64,000 nucleotides of DNA from Plasmodium coatneyi. Taxonomy: Eukaryota > Apicomplexa > Aconoidasida > Haemosporida > Plasmodiidae. Position 1 is the stretch's first letter; the number at the start of each line of letters is the position of its first letter. The stretch spans positions 434,001 through 498,000 of the forward strand of contig NC_033566.1 of NCBI RefSeq assembly GCF_001680005.1, given 5' to 3'. The notes under the pieces are model-generated. The model saw only the letters and a program-made list of their open reading frames with translations, had not been told where the DNA came from and searched no databases. Positions 25,461 to 37,851 of the stretch are shown one piece after another. The position numbers and the translations under genes are program-made.

Positions 25461-26612
25461 TTATTCATCATCGTCGATTTCCGGGGGTGATTCCACTTCA
25501 TATATCCAATACCTTAAAAGAAAAAAAATGAAAGGAAATGTTGTAGAAATGGACCATTTGAGGGAATAAATGTGCATGGGAATTCACACGTGCAGCTATG
25601 GGTGTGTACGTACGTTTACGCGTACGCTCATATGCCCTCCCACACACGGATGAAAACAAATGCGACATGCTTCGTTTGGTATGCACACATGTGTGTTCGT
25701 CCGTGTCTGATGGCGGGGAAGCACATCGCTCGAAATGGTCACCGATCGTACGAAGAGGGGAAATAAACGGTGGGCATGCACACACAGGCAAAGTAAAAAG
25801 AACAGAACAAAACGGAACAAAACAAAACAACACAATCCGATTCATCATCACGCACCTTATCAGCGTGAATAAATCACATGCGCAGTAATAACAACACATG
25901 GTCTTAGCACAAAATATCGCACGATAGAGTGCTTGCTCACGTAAGACACTCCCCCTTTTTACACATTTCGTGTTTCATGTGCTCTCTGTTCTTACCACTG
26001 TCGCCCTATAACCTTCACAGTCATGGTTGTGTGAACGATCTCATCCAACATGTACAACATGGTGAAACACGGAATGGCGATGCTAAAAATGATAAGCGTT
26101 GGGATCCAGAAAAACAAAAATTCAACTTTTAAAACCATATTGTAATTTCCCCACACATTTAACCTTGTTCTGGACCAAAAAGGAATGTTCTTTTGGCTTA
26201 CATTAAATAAGTACTCCATCGGCTTCGTTTCTTCTCCTTTAATCATTTTTTGCCCATTCACAATTACTATATTTTGCTTTGGTGTGTGTAACCAGTAATC
26301 GTCCCAGTGGAAGCTGTCAAAATCATATTCTGGTTTCCTTACTCCGTCTTGATCTAGATGGTCTCGAGGATTTCCATGATGGTGTTCCACATGGTGGTAC
26401 AATCCCTTGGTGTGCCCTTCATGGTCGTGTCCATGGCCCTTACTTTCGTTCGCTTTGCTACTGGCTGCATTTTTTTTCCCCGTCGCGAATTCTTTACTTC
26501 TGAAGGGAATGATTCCCACGAACTGAGGTCTTATAAGACTAGATTTCTGTGTACCTGTGAAGTGATATACATTTCTTAAGCCGTTACATAACTTGTAATT
26601 TAACTTGAACAT
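25461..26612 (-). CDS. COX2A: Cytochrome c oxidase subunit 2A (N-terminal half of split COX2), nuclear-encoded
   Basis: In apicomplexans and some green algae COX2 is split into two nuclear genes whose products reassemble in complex IV of the mitochondrial inner membrane. Exons 25996-26612 and 25461-25512 join to 222 residues. The start at 26612 (AAAATGTTC) gives a basic presequence, MFKLNYKLCNGLRNVYHF. A His-rich lineage-specific segment (GHGHDHEGH, HHVEHHHG) follows. The membrane span at about 163-189 (WIPTLIIFSIAIPCFTMLYM) and TVKVIGRQWYWIYEVESPP match COX2 up to its conserved QWYWSYEY. The protein ends just after, in the acidic tail EIDDDE. The copper CuA domain is absent, as expected for the A half, and must be encoded elsewhere. 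The open frame runs further upstream but has no ATG there. Confidence 0.93.
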
Positions 26613-28135
26613 TTTAAAAAAAGCAGGAGAAATGGCTAAGTGCTTGTAGGTGGCCGGCCGCTTATACAAAGTTACAACGTAGGAACAATATTTTTACACA
26701 AAAAAAATGGCCTTCCCCAGTATTTTTAATTTCTTCTTAAGCGCGATGAGGAGTGGTCCAATTAAAAAAAAGCAAAAAAGGAAAACATCTTTATGCGATC
26801 GCAAAAGCGAGGTAATCTTTCACACGAGTTGGAGGTTACTCCTTGTGTTACTAAAAATGTACGCAAATTTGCGCAAAGCATTTGTTCATATGTACAATAA
26901 AGTTAGCACATGCGCGCTTACCCATCTACCTAATTATTTGCTAACATCTGTTCACCAATTTTCTTAACTTATTCGTTTTATATTCCTAAGGTACGCATCG
27001 CATAACGAAATGCTACTTTTTTAAAATGAATCTTACTGTTCAAATTTTTCGAAATATACACCTGCAATTATTTTTTTTTTCCTTACACCTTTTCCCAAAA
27101 TTTCTTCAGTACATATTTTGCGCTTTCTCCTTATGCGTATGTGATCCGGAAAATAATAAAAAAAAAATAAATAAAGCAACAAATTATATAATGTTCGGGG
27201 CGCCTCCTCATATAAGTGCGTTTCATTTTAAAGGCAAACGTGGGAGGAAGCGTCATTTTAATGACGCAGCCACACAACGACTAGGCTATTTTTTCCCTCA
27301 TTTTATTTCATGCGGGGACGAAACGGTAACACGTACTTTACAAACAATTAATTTAGCATCTCCAACATTTCGAGGCAACATAAATGTAGAGCGGCATTAC
27401 AATGCATACGCACGTAATGCGTGTGTACACTCCCATGCACGCAGCAACAAACGAAGTATTAGCAAACAGCACAGCTAATATTTTCCTGCGTTTTTTCCCC
27501 TCTGAACAATCACACAGAGTATGCTTATCTCCCCTCGTGTTTGCCCATCCCGTTGGAAGAATTAATCTTCATTTGGGAGAAAGTCCACCCGAAATGAAAA
27601 AAAATTGAGGGCAAAATAGAATACCTTGTCCATGCGCCCTTTTAACCCTTCCCCTCTGTGTAGCTTCGCAAAATTGTGAACACTGAGGAGAAATATATTC
27701 ATTGTGTGCGGTCCAGCAAGGGCGTATATAGGCTACTCGTGCACCTGGCGTAAATGTGTGGCTAACCGTGCGAGGGCAACCTCCAAGTGGGCATACACTT
27801 TGTGAACCACATCATGGTCCGATCTGCGGAAATGTAATTAGAGAGACAAACTGGACAAACGGCGAACGGAAGTTAAAGTTAAAAGGGGCACGCAGAGGAA
27901 GTTGCGAACTGGGAAAACTCGAAAAACCCATTGCAAGGGTAAAGGAAAATAAAAAAAAATGCACACATCGTCAATGACATGACGTAGCAGCACGCCCTCG
28001 AATTAATTTTTGGTATCCCGTTATTTCAATTTGCACTGCTTTTACGACAGTTGGGTTGTGTTTTCCCTGCCTAATAAGCACCTTTACAAAATTGCCTCCT
28101 TCATACAAACCGAACGTATTTGCACGTGATTACCC
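26613..28135. other. Divergent intergenic region between COX2A and the IscX-like gene
   Basis: About 1.5 kb between two divergently transcribed genes, so it carries both promoters. It has A/T homopolymers near 26700, 27070, 27160 and 27600. Several open frames of 60-150 codons occur, but none shows family features or supported splice sites. Confidence 0.5.
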
Positions 28136-28552
28136 ATGTCGAAAGCAAAAATGGCATCTGCCGGTATGAAAAAGCTTTCCTGCCTGGCCGTAACAAAATA
28201 CAACAGTCTCGTAAACCTCTATTGGTCTAAGTGTCCAACCCTGACTAACGCTAGTGTCAGCTCAGTTACCTTTTCCCGTAACTCGTTAAAGTTTATTTGC
28301 AAGAGGCACTTCACTTATGACAAGAATGACGTAACGCTAGATTGGGAGGATGCAGACGACATAGCGGACTTACTTTTGGAAGAATACAAAAATGTAGACC
28401 CATTAACGTTGCGATTTGAGGAGTTAGAAAACATGATAATGGAAACCGTTGTGAAGAAAAACAAAAAGAAGTTAAGCGGCAGGTGTAATGAAGGCGCTCT
28501 GGAAAATATTCAAATGAACTGGCTGGAAAAATATAATGAGGAGGATAATTAA
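28136..28552 (+). CDS. IscX-like (YfhJ) iron-sulfur assembly protein, probably mitochondrial
   Basis: IscX is a small acidic protein that binds the cysteine desulfurase IscS and modulates Fe-S cluster assembly. The 138-residue frame has an N-terminal extension of about 65 residues that is basic and Ser-rich, as in a mitochondrial presequence. The family signature follows: LDWEDADDIADLLLEEY, then NVDPLTLRFEELENMIME, which matches bacterial LKWTDSREIGEAL and DPKTVRFTDM. The ending, NEGALENIQMNWLEKYNEE, matches the bacterial NEKILEAILLVWLDE. About 12 residues (KKNKKKLSGR) replace the short bacterial loop. A second ATG at 28151 (AAAAATGG) is an equally good start and would remove five residues. 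Confidence in the family is good. The mitochondrial location is inferred. Confidence 0.85.
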   Translation: MSKAKMASAGMKKLSCLAVTKYNSLVNLYWSKCPTLTNASVSSVTFSRNSLKFICKRHFTYDKNDVTLDWEDADDIADLLLEEYKNVDPLTLRFEELENMIMETVVKKNKKKLSGRCNEGALENIQMNWLEKYNEEDN

Positions 28553-29401
28553 AAAAATATCTTTTGTAATCCTCTTTTTTTCTTTCTCCTTTTTTTTCCA
28601 GTCTTTTTTTTTTTTTTTTTTTTTTTTTTGTCACCTTTTTCGTCTTATCGTGTTTCCTCTTCCTTTTTAAAACACATTTAACGACAGTTCATAACATTTT
28701 GCAACATTTTTCGGTTAACTTGCAGCGCGCACAATTCACGCAAAGCGTTTGCACACACATGGGGGAGTGGGGGGAATTGCCAACACAGGGTACTGACCAC
28801 TCCGCGTTGTTATGTGTACACATATACGCATACGTATCTTCGCTGACTTTACAACGTACAACGTGCAATGGAATGGGCGCAATTTTATTTTCCCCCTAAT
28901 TGCAGACGTTCCTGCGCTTAATTTTTCCCAGCGGCGGAGAATTTTTTTTCCCCTCGAAAAATTCCCCCTAACTACTACACAACAATTTGATAAACCGTGA
29001 TCGTGCACAACATGGAGTTCACCCGAGTTGTATACCTTTTCTAAATTGACTCAGTTGGAAGTGCCCACATTTTTAAAAACGGAAAATTTGCGTCAACAAT
29101 TTCGAGTGAATCAGTGCGTGGCTCTTTAAGCGGACGCGAAGGGGGACCGAAGAATAACGTCTTTTTTATTTATTTTTTTTTTTCCCCAATTTTCTGTCTT
29201 TTTGTAAAAATACAGAAATGTAAAGGAGGGTTTCACCCTATCACGTTATCATTTTTGTAATGACAAATTGCGAATTAGGAATTCCCAAGTTGGCTGATTT
29301 CTCATGAATATTACGCCCCTCCCTCCGCCGCATTTTTGCCCACCACTTGGAACACTGAGCAATTCATGGAAACAACAACGAAAGATGGATGCAACCACGT
29401 C
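28553..29401. other. Intergenic between the IscX-like and PH/papain-fold genes
   Basis: About 850 bases, AT-rich with poly(T) at about 28605-28629. It contains the IscX 3' UTR and the upstream region of the next gene on the same strand. No coding exon is supported. Confidence 0.5.
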
Positions 29402-32132
29402 ATGCAAAATGATGAAAATAAGCAGGTGATTTAGTTGTGCGTGTTCCCTAATTATTCATGGAGGGGTATTTTCTTTTCCTATCTGTTATGACTTTTCCTG
29501 AGTTTCAGATAAAATTAAAAATTTCTCCCAAACGCAGGAATATCTTGAGTTTTCCGATGACTTTGTCTTCTGCTCGACCTGCCACAATTTCTCACCGGTA
29601 AGGGAAGCGGGCACACACCAACGTACCGATGGGTATTCCTACTTGCGTACATTGCGCATAAGTGACAACCCACCTATGACCGCCCACTTTACCCTCCCCC
29701 CCGCAGTACCACAAAGAGGGCTACCTAGAAAAAAGGTGTTCAAGTTCCTGGTGCGGATACTCCAAAAGGTGGTTTCTTCTGAAAAACAAAAAGTTATATT
29801 ACTTCAAAAGCAAAGAAAGCTTGAGACCGTCAGGCGTCCTCGATCTGGAGCTCATCCACATGGACATTAACGTAAAAGAGAAGTATTTTCTCCGTGCGCG
29901 CTCCTAAACGTATCCACGTATCGCTCACTTTGTGCCTTAAATAAGGGCGTAAAATGTGAAGAAATGAATAAAGGAAAGACTGCATGCAGAGGAGATAGTA
30001 GAAAAGTTACTCACAAAAAGGATCAATATGTGGTTGCACCGTTCACCACAAATGAGGAAAAACTCCCGCACACATGCTGCCTTAACCATATTCCTGTTTA
30101 TTTTTTTTTTTCCAAAACTATACAGTACGAACATGGGATAAAGCGGAAACGAAGTGGCGAAGACTGCATTCTGTGTAACGCTAGAGAAGGAGTGCGTGCG
30201 AGGGGATGATCCTCCTGAAAAAACAATGTCAGGCTCACATAAATATACGTTTGAATATCGATCTAACCGATTTTACACCTCACTTTTCTTTTTTTCTTTT
30301 TTTTTTGTGCCAACAGACTGCATCGAATCGAGGATGTACAAGAACGACAGCAAGAAGGAGTCGCTCCTAATTCTAACCCCCAGGAACACAGGCCTCAGAT
30401 TTTATTTAAGGGTAGGCTTAAGTACAAAAAAAGGGACCCCACTTTGTGGAGATGTACATATATATCCGCCCCTTTTCTCATCTGCAACGTTGGTAACGCC
30501 ATTCTCCCCGCAGGGTGAAGACGCGGAAATACACGAGTGGTACAATTTGCTAAACAGCTCCATTACGAGCAATAAAATTATAAGTCAGCCGAATTTTATT
30601 TTTTCGGAAAGTAACTTTTGGAAAATCGACAGAATATCGGTTGATGTATTCGAGTCGATTGCGGACACGGGCGACATAGTCCTATTCAGGTGATCATCTG
30701 GGGGGAAGGAGGAAAAATTCTAATTAAACCATAGACTCAGCTGGTGTGTATGAAATTCTTTCTTCCATCCTTCCTTCCTTTTTTTTTCCAACAGGTCAAA
30801 AGTGGTTTCTGCGAAGCTGCAGAGAATCATAACGAGGGGCGAGTATGATCACATAGGCATGATTCTCAGGAATGACAAAAATGGGATATTTCTCCTGGAG
30901 GCCTTATCCAACATGGTAACAACGTTCACATGTATTTGGTAGATCTACTTATGTAACTACACCAGCGTGAGAGGGTACCCGATATACAACCACGATTTAG
31001 GCAAAACATACTGCCCTTGCGGCTTCACTCAATCTGTGCGTCCTTCCCAGGGAATCATCCTAACGCCATGGGAGCTTTTTAGACAGAACCGGTGGAACGA
31101 GGCCTACACCAGGTTGGTTTATTCATCCTTATTAACGAATGTGCACAAAGCGGTTACTTCTAAAGGGAAAAATATAAGATGCGTACATTTACCTGTACCC
31201 ATGCATGCACATACAAACACACATGCACTAACTTACGAATTTCTATTTTCGTAGGATTGCTCTGAGACGCCTAACCTGGGACAACTCTGAACAGAATCTT
31301 AAAAAGTTGCTACACTTTCTAAAAAACACCATAGGGAAAAAATATAACCTCAAGATAATTAATTTTCTGGCCCCCAAAAGTGGTACGTCCTATTTGTGCA
31401 TATAGCGACGTCGTCCAAACGTATATATTTTTTTCCTATCTGTACGAATTGGTCTAACCCTTCACCACCGACCATTTTGTACATTTAGATGGATTTATGT
31501 TTGTGCTTATGCTTATGTTTATACATTTCTTTTTCTTTCAACCATATCCCTATCGCCACAGATGACGCCGGCTATTTCTGCTCCGAACTAATAGGAGAAT
31601 GCTGGAAGGTGAGCATTTGAAAAAAAATGGAACACTGTCTTCACCCCCACAAGGACGACTTAATCTGGGCATTCATTTCCACCCATTATTGTGCGCGCAT
31701 TAAGTTACATGCTTCCCCTTCCTTCGTGACCACGCAGATAATGGGTGTCATTCCTTCAAACACGACATGCTCTTATATCTGGCCGAGTAAGTTACCAGTG
31801 CACGTGCCCACCGTGTGGACGCTGATTGGAAAGTGCATTCTGCGTGTGACACACCATGTGTATTGGTGCCTCTAATGTTTATTACATGATGCAATACTTG
31901 GATTCATGATCAGTCTGGGAGAATGTGCACATTTTTAATGGAAGGAATTTATCTCCCCCCAAATTTTGTGTATAAAAAAGGGGAGCCCTTTTTAGTACCA
32001 ACACCACGTAATAGCGAGACAAAATGACCCCTTCCCCGTTTAGGCAATTTTTCCGAAAAGTTCGAAGAGAAAATGAAGTTGCAGGAAGGTTGCCAGCTAA
32101 ATAATGAACTATGCATAGACTTCACCCTGTGA
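29402..32132 (+). CDS. PH domain plus permuted papain-fold (YiiX/YaeF-like, C92) protein, about 12 exons
   Basis: Exons joined by phase: 29402-29425, 29538-29597, 29707-29871, an exon from 30126 with uncertain end, 30317-30411, 30514-30689, 30795-30915, 31051-31112, 31255-31382, 31562-31608, 31738-31786 and 32044-32132. The product is about 365 residues. The N-terminal half is a PH domain: KEGYLEKR, YSKRWFLLKNKKLYYFKSKE, SGVLDL, then RFYLRGEDAEIHEWYNLL as its C-terminal helix. The second half carries the circularly permuted papain signature: GDIVLFR, YDHIGMILR (candidate catalytic His), IFLLEAL (acidic residue) and YFCSELIGECWKIMGV (nucleophilic Cys). These proteins act as thiol amidases or lipid-linked hydrolases. 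The PH part suggests membrane recruitment. The substrate is unknown. The junction after the fourth exon needs transcript evidence. Confidence 0.82.
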
Positions 32133-32426
32133 GCAATTTGACCGGAGCATCCCAATAATTGGCCTTTCCAGGGGGACTCTCCCAATCTTCCACGTCTTCC
32201 CATTTTTGGCATACCACCATTTCGTGCATCCCCATGTTATCTGAACTGGGAATTTATATAGGCATGTACCAAGTATATGTCCACAAATACACGTTTATCT
32301 TTTCTTTTTTTTTTTTTTAAATTTTCTTTCACGTGTCCCATTTTTGAACCCGCGCGCATGTGCAATAACGTCTTTTTGGTAAAAGCAAAATTTCCTGCTA
32401 CAGAGTGTACCAGCACTGGGGAAAGG

Positions 32427-32467
<41 letters not shown>

Positions 32468-32782
32468 GTCTACATTCGTGCCTCGCATCTCCCAATTGTG
32501 TTTCACCTTTTCAAGAGAAAAAAGAAAAAGGGGAAAAATAGCAATGTTAGCTATGATCATAAAACTTCCACACCGCGTCGCACACGTGGTGACACACATT
32601 GCTGCGTCTGCTCGATAGAAGGAAAATTTAAATCACTCAGTCACATGATAAACCTGGGGAGGCATACCAAAACGGTCCAACAGGTATATCGCACCTGCAT
32701 GCGCAAATAAGACAGCGAGGTAGGGAAAGAATCCTAAAATAGGGAACAACACAAAAGAACGAGCAACCTAAGGAGAGGGAAA

Positions 32783-33351
32783 ATGGTTTCAGGCGTCAGG
32801 GTGTCGGACGAGTGTATCTACGAATTTAACAAGTTGAAAGTGAAGCACCTACACAAGTACATCCTTTTTCGAATTGAAAATTATGAAGAAATCATTGTAG
32901 ATGCGTTGCAGCAGGATTCGGACTTGACGTCCTTTGAGGATATTATAATGGACATTAGAAATAATTTGAAAGCGACGGAATGTAGATACATTATCGCGGG
33001 TGAGTCTGCATAAGGTAGCAGATGGAAGCTCCGTCAAGAGCACATCCACGCGCTAAGCTTACACTACATTACTAATTAGGGGAACCATCTGGTAACGTTA
33101 CTTCCCTGTTATACCTTTTTTATCTTCCCCTTACAGATATGCCTATCCACACCCCTGAGGGCGTATTGCGGAACAGAATTTACTTCATTTTTTGGTCCCC
33201 CGATTCTGCCAAGGCGAAGGAGAAAATGCTCTACGCAGCATCCAAAGAATCACTCGTTCAAAAAATCAATGGAATTTTCAAAAGCCTAGAAATAACATGC
33301 GACATAGAAGAATTCGAGGAGGAGCTGAGGGCCATCATGTTAAACAACTGA
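32783..33351 (+). CDS. ADF2: Actin-depolymerizing factor 2 (ADF/cofilin)
   Basis: ADF/cofilin binds and severs or depolymerizes actin filaments and regulates parasite actin turnover. Exons 32783-32999 and 33137-33351 join in phase (G|AT) to 143 residues. The length equals what I recall for P. falciparum ADF2, which unlike ADF1 has a more canonical fold. The start MVSGVRVSDECIYEFNKLK is the usual ADF N terminus with the Ser preceding Gly-Val. NRIYFIFWSPDSAKAKEKML is the central ADF motif with basic residues for actin binding, and MLYAASKESLVQKINGI is the long helix that contacts actin. The C terminus (EEFEEELRAIMLNN) is acidic. It lies between the PH/papain gene and a convergent small membrane gene. 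Confidence 0.96.
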
Positions 33352-33747
33352 ATGGACTGATCGAGGTTATGATCCCACATTTAAATACAAAGTGGTTACT
33401 GATGCCACGGTGAGGGATTCCCACGTAGCATTGTAAAAGGTTTATTTGTCCTTAAAAAAAAAGTTCAATTTATCCAGAACAGTAATTGTAATAACGATGG
33501 TGGTGATCGCCACTACATTCAGCGTGTTCGTGCATACTTACACGTGTTTCCCCCTCAGTTGTCACGAAACGGGTCCTTGTAAAGGGAAACGTGTGGGGGA
33601 GTAGGTCTACACACGTTGGATCCTATGAGGCGTCTTTTGTTTCCTCTCCATTTTAGTTAATCAAGAATATATTTTCTGCGCAAAGTGAAAAAAAAAAAAA
33701 AAAAAAAAAACTAGAACAAAGTAGAACAAACAAGGCGCTGCATTTTT

Positions 33748-35585
33748 TTAGCGATATTGCGCATTCTTTGCACAGTTGCCCCAAGCAAAATTACCATCCT
33801 GGTGCATCACGTGGTCCTCAAGTTTTTTTTTGTGCATTCCCCTTTTAGACTTTTTATCCAGCAGACTCTGTTTCATTTTATGCTTCACATTCATTGCGAT
33901 GGATTCTAGCATCTGCAAAGTTGGGGGGAGGGTGTGGCGGTGCACGGGTACAGCGGTGGTTAAATGGTAGGTAAAACTGCAGCGCAAGTGGGGGCCTTTT
34001 TTTCTGGGTATGCATTTGGATAAGCATTAAAAGGGCACTTCCATAAGTAGAGAACCCCACATGCGCCTAGCCGTGCCGGCCTGCACGTATTTCCTCCTAT
34101 TCATTACGCAAGAAAATCCGGGCAAAAAAAAGGGCAGATATTTGCTAAACTTTATGCCCTTAATTTTGTGGATCCGGAACAGTATATATAGAAACTGGAA
34201 GGCCAGGAACACTCTGCAAAAAAAAAAATGGAGCACGTAAAAAGGAGGGCTGCACGAAAATGTTAGGAGTGACGGGATGGACAGATTTGCCATCTTATGT
34301 TCCTTCCCCCCCTAACGTACAAATTCAGGGAAAAGCTGAAAATGGTGGAAGCCAACATGCGCCCATTAGTCCCACTAAACGTGCTGACTACGTAAGAGAA
34401 TATTCCTACACACGTGAGAAGCAGATTCATATAATGGATGTGCACGCGTTTGTCTCTATGCGAATATAGAGATGGTTTGGCACGTGTATATTCCTCTCTC
34501 TCATGAATTATACGCTCATTTGTCTGCACAGCTTAACCGCAAAAGGACAGGACGGACACGCAGCTGAAGGTTAGGACGTTGGCTTCAGGTCGGGAACGGG
34601 CATGAGTATTATTTCGCGAGGGGAACATACAAACGATGGAATAAGAAAATAAATATACATGCGTATGGTGCACATGTAGACTCGCCCAGCTGCACAGGCT
34701 GGAACGGAGACGCTGTGATGGCGTTCTTGTCTGTTACTTAAAAATAGGCCAGTGCTAAGGGGATTCCACTTATGCGCTAAAAAAAAAAAAAACACAAACA
34801 CTAACTTGTTTCTTTTACCATGCGGTGCCAAAGCTGAAAGAAGATCGAATGCACAAATTGGTTCACCTGCACTCCCTTTTTGGTCATTTAAGAACAAATG
34901 CGTGGAATCTACAAAAAAAAGAAAAAAAAAAAAAAAATAGCAAATAATGACGAGGGAACTTCCTCCCAAGATGCCAACTGCAGAGACATACATAACAGAC
35001 ACCCCGCACAGAATCAAATTACTTTGAAAAATGGTTGAGGAAAATAAAAAGGTTAACACTTGCGCTATTATAATAACGAGCCAAAGTCCTGCGATCCGTT
35101 AAGGCGGAAATGGTGAAAACGTGCAGAATAGCCAAGCTTGTGTGCGTGTTCACAAGGGTAACACATTGAGATGGGTAAGACGTTGAATCACCGCACCCGC
35201 TTAAACTACACGAAACAGAAACGAACCAGATGTAAGACAAAATAATTTGTACACACTTGAACTCCTTAAGTTGTCTGCGAAGAATGTGCTCTAAGGAAAG
35301 GGGTAACGGTTGAAGCGGTTTTTCCAAATGGGGCATGTGAGCATATCGGGGGAATGCCCCTTGGACAGAGGTCCATGGGGAGGCATTTGTGGTGGTGACC
35401 CACCCATTTTACGCCAGCCTTACCATCAAGACACTTATGGCCACCACTATAGACCCAACTAGGATGAGCGTAATCGAGGCATTTTCAATACAACTTTGCA
35501 GAGAACTCATGTCATCTTTTTTTTTCCTTTCAATTTTGTTTTCATACTTGGGGGTGGAGCTGTAGAACAAATAATTCAGCATCAT
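33748..35585 (-). CDS. Small two-span membrane protein, four exons, unknown function
   Basis: Four exons join with GT-AG sites and matching phases: 35424-35585, 34538-34563 (only 26 bases), 34108-34213 and 33748-33912, giving 152 residues. The N terminus is MMLNYLFYSSTPKYENKIER. Residues about 37-55 (ASITLILVGSIVVAISVLM) form one membrane span, and about 60-75 (LLRVFLAFQFLYILFRI) a second after a short basic link, so a hairpin is likely. The C-terminal exon is basic and soluble (KHKMKQSLLDKKSKRGMHKK, ending AKNAQYR). I do not recognise the family. The phase continuity across a 26-base microexon supports a real gene, but the splicing is by hand only. Confidence 0.6.
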
Positions 35586-36499
35586 GGTGTCCTTCGCAAA
35601 TTAGACAGAAAAGGGAAGCAATTGAGAAAAGAAAAAGAAAAAAAAAAAAAAAATAGAAAAATAAAATTCGATGTAGGCACAATAAAGGAAAGTTTTGACG
35701 CTCCTTAACAATTGAAGCAACCCTTTGGAGAAACAACCTTTTAACAACATCGCGCAACAGAAGAGAATCCGGTGAGATGAACTTAAAAAATGGGAGGAAC
35801 GGAAAATTTTACCATAGTGGGAAATTTACCAAGGGGACAATCGGCCACGAGTAAAAGTAGTTTGCAAAAGAAAAAAAAACTCGCGTCTGGCACGCAATGC
35901 ACTTATCTGAAGATACCACATGTGTATATACATTTGCGTGAGCAACGTTCGCAGGAAGGAGGTTCTCCATTTAATTGACCTCCCAAATGAATCACCTTCC
36001 TTGGAGTTATTTTACGGGTTTATCAGCCAAAATGTGAGAGTGCGAAAAAAGGCTCCCAAAAGGATACGACATTTGCCTACCAATTTGAGGTTGAAAAATG
36101 CGCTCAATGACGTGAACCATCGAGCCAAGTTTGTGCAAGAAAAAAAAAAAAAAAGACCACAAAAAAAAATTAGGGGAGTCCAAACGGTTGACGCATTAGT
36201 ACCTATGTGGACATAAATGGACATGCCTACGCGCCAACTCACACTGGCCTTCTTAGGAGGCATGTGCAAACGTTTCCCTTGCAGCACCTCCGTGAAATAT
36301 ACCCAAACGGTTGTAAAAAGTAAAACAAAGGTTAATCAAAACAAATGCCCACCTAGCACGTCCTAACCGCACGTGCTGACGGCGAAATACATCAAATTAC
36401 AGTTTTCCTCACAAAAAAAAAGAAAAAAAAAACGAAAACATTATCCCACATATGTGTGAGAATCAATTTGATCTGCTCTTCCTGGACAGTGCACCCATT

Positions 36500-37770
36500 T
36501 TAGGTAAACATGTTGGGATCCATGAAGTCTATGCTTGCCTGAATGACCGCATTGGGATCGCCCTTCAAAAGGGTCAGGTCATTATTTTGTGCATTTTTGC
36601 TTTTACTTTTCGCTTTTTGTTCTCTTGGTTTGCGTCCCTTCCTATTGGATGTGCCTTCCTTGACCGTGAAGTCATTCGGGGGGTTGACGCCAGTTGAGGC
36701 ATTATGATCGTCTCCCACATTCTGCGCTACTTCAGCACCCTGTACCCCCTGGTCGGCCTCTGCATTCCCACTCTGATTTTTACTCTTCCTAGGTTTCACC
36801 CGTTCATATTTCCTCCTCGGTTTAACAATTTTCGGTTCCTTCTCAGCATCTTCATTATTCTTGTTCGTCTTTCTTTTCCTTGTGGTTTTTGGTTTGCCCT
36901 CAGCCTTAACTCCCTCTACAATATCATTTTTAGACTTGGGTTTCCTTGGCTTTGCCTTATCTTCCATTTTATCTGCTAACTTCTTTTCATTGTAGCCCAT
37001 ATACCTCATGTACACTTTTTCGAAGTGATTCTTTGTCTCTTCATTATCAGGGACCATGTCGAAATGCAGGTGGTTGATAAACAATGCTTGTTGTTCCCTT
37101 GAGGAAAAAAAAAAAGAGAAAGGAACAGAGCATGTGGGTGTGTGGGCATTTTCACATAAGCGGCAGCTCACATGCAGTACATAAAAGTGAAAACCCCCCT
37201 TCATGTGTGCGCTTGTTAATAATCGCAAATACGTGGAGGCCACTTCTAACAATGTGCATGAACATAGCGAATAAATAACTTCCTTTGGAGGAGCGACAGA
37301 GAAGGCACCTCTCACAGAAGACACACACACATGTATATCTCCCTTACCTCCATTTCATGGTAAACAGTTTGTTACAGAACTCAGAATTGAGAATGTTCTT
37401 GTAGTCATAGGGGGTGACCTGTGTCAGGAGCCTCTTTTGGTTATAACCGACCTAAGAAGTGGGCACGAGAGGGGGGTATGAGAAAAAGTGGCGTCAACAG
37501 GGAAACATCACCACGTGTATACGTTCGTTCATACGTGCGTACGTGCATGTGTGTGCAAGTCCCTCGGGCGCCTCCCAAATGGACATCCACTTCCCCGTGG
37601 TACGTGTTAGAAGGGGGTGGCACAAAATTAACCCAGTTCGTTTCCCACCACAGCACCGGCACGCGGGGCCCAGTTCAACTTACAAAGGCAAACTCGCTAG
37701 CCTTGGTTCGCGCCGTCTCCAAGTTGAGCAGGCTCTCCGTCGTGAAATTATTCGACGTGATGGTGTTCAT
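36500..37770 (-). CDS. Basic Lys-rich protein of unknown function, three exons
   Basis: Exons 37684-37770, 37348-37451 and 36500-37097 join in phase to 262 residues. The N-terminal 110 residues look globular: MNTITSNNFTTESLLNLETA, then VGYNQKRLLTQVTPYDYKN, then EQQALFINHLHFDMV and HFEKVYMRYMGYNEKKLADK. The remainder is low-complexity and strongly basic (KAKPRKPKSK, TTRKRKTNKN, KPRRKYERVKPRKSK), with an acidic stretch between and a short hydrophobic end, IDFMDPNMFT. The multiple KR clusters suggest a nuclear or nucleic-acid-binding protein. No named domain is recognised. A shared KSKNAQNN motif also occurs in the next gene upstream on this strand, which may be only compositional. Confidence 0.72.
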
Positions 37771-37851
37771 CGTTTTGAGTAACTAAAATAGGGGAAAAAA
37801 GAAGGGCGAATATTGTAAGTGGCATTGTTGGGGCAATTAAATGACCACTCG

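Noticed and set aside
32237..32618. Opposing frames of 113-120 codons with poly-Lys/poly-Phe
   Set aside because: Both are produced by one long poly(A) tract at about 32427-32465.
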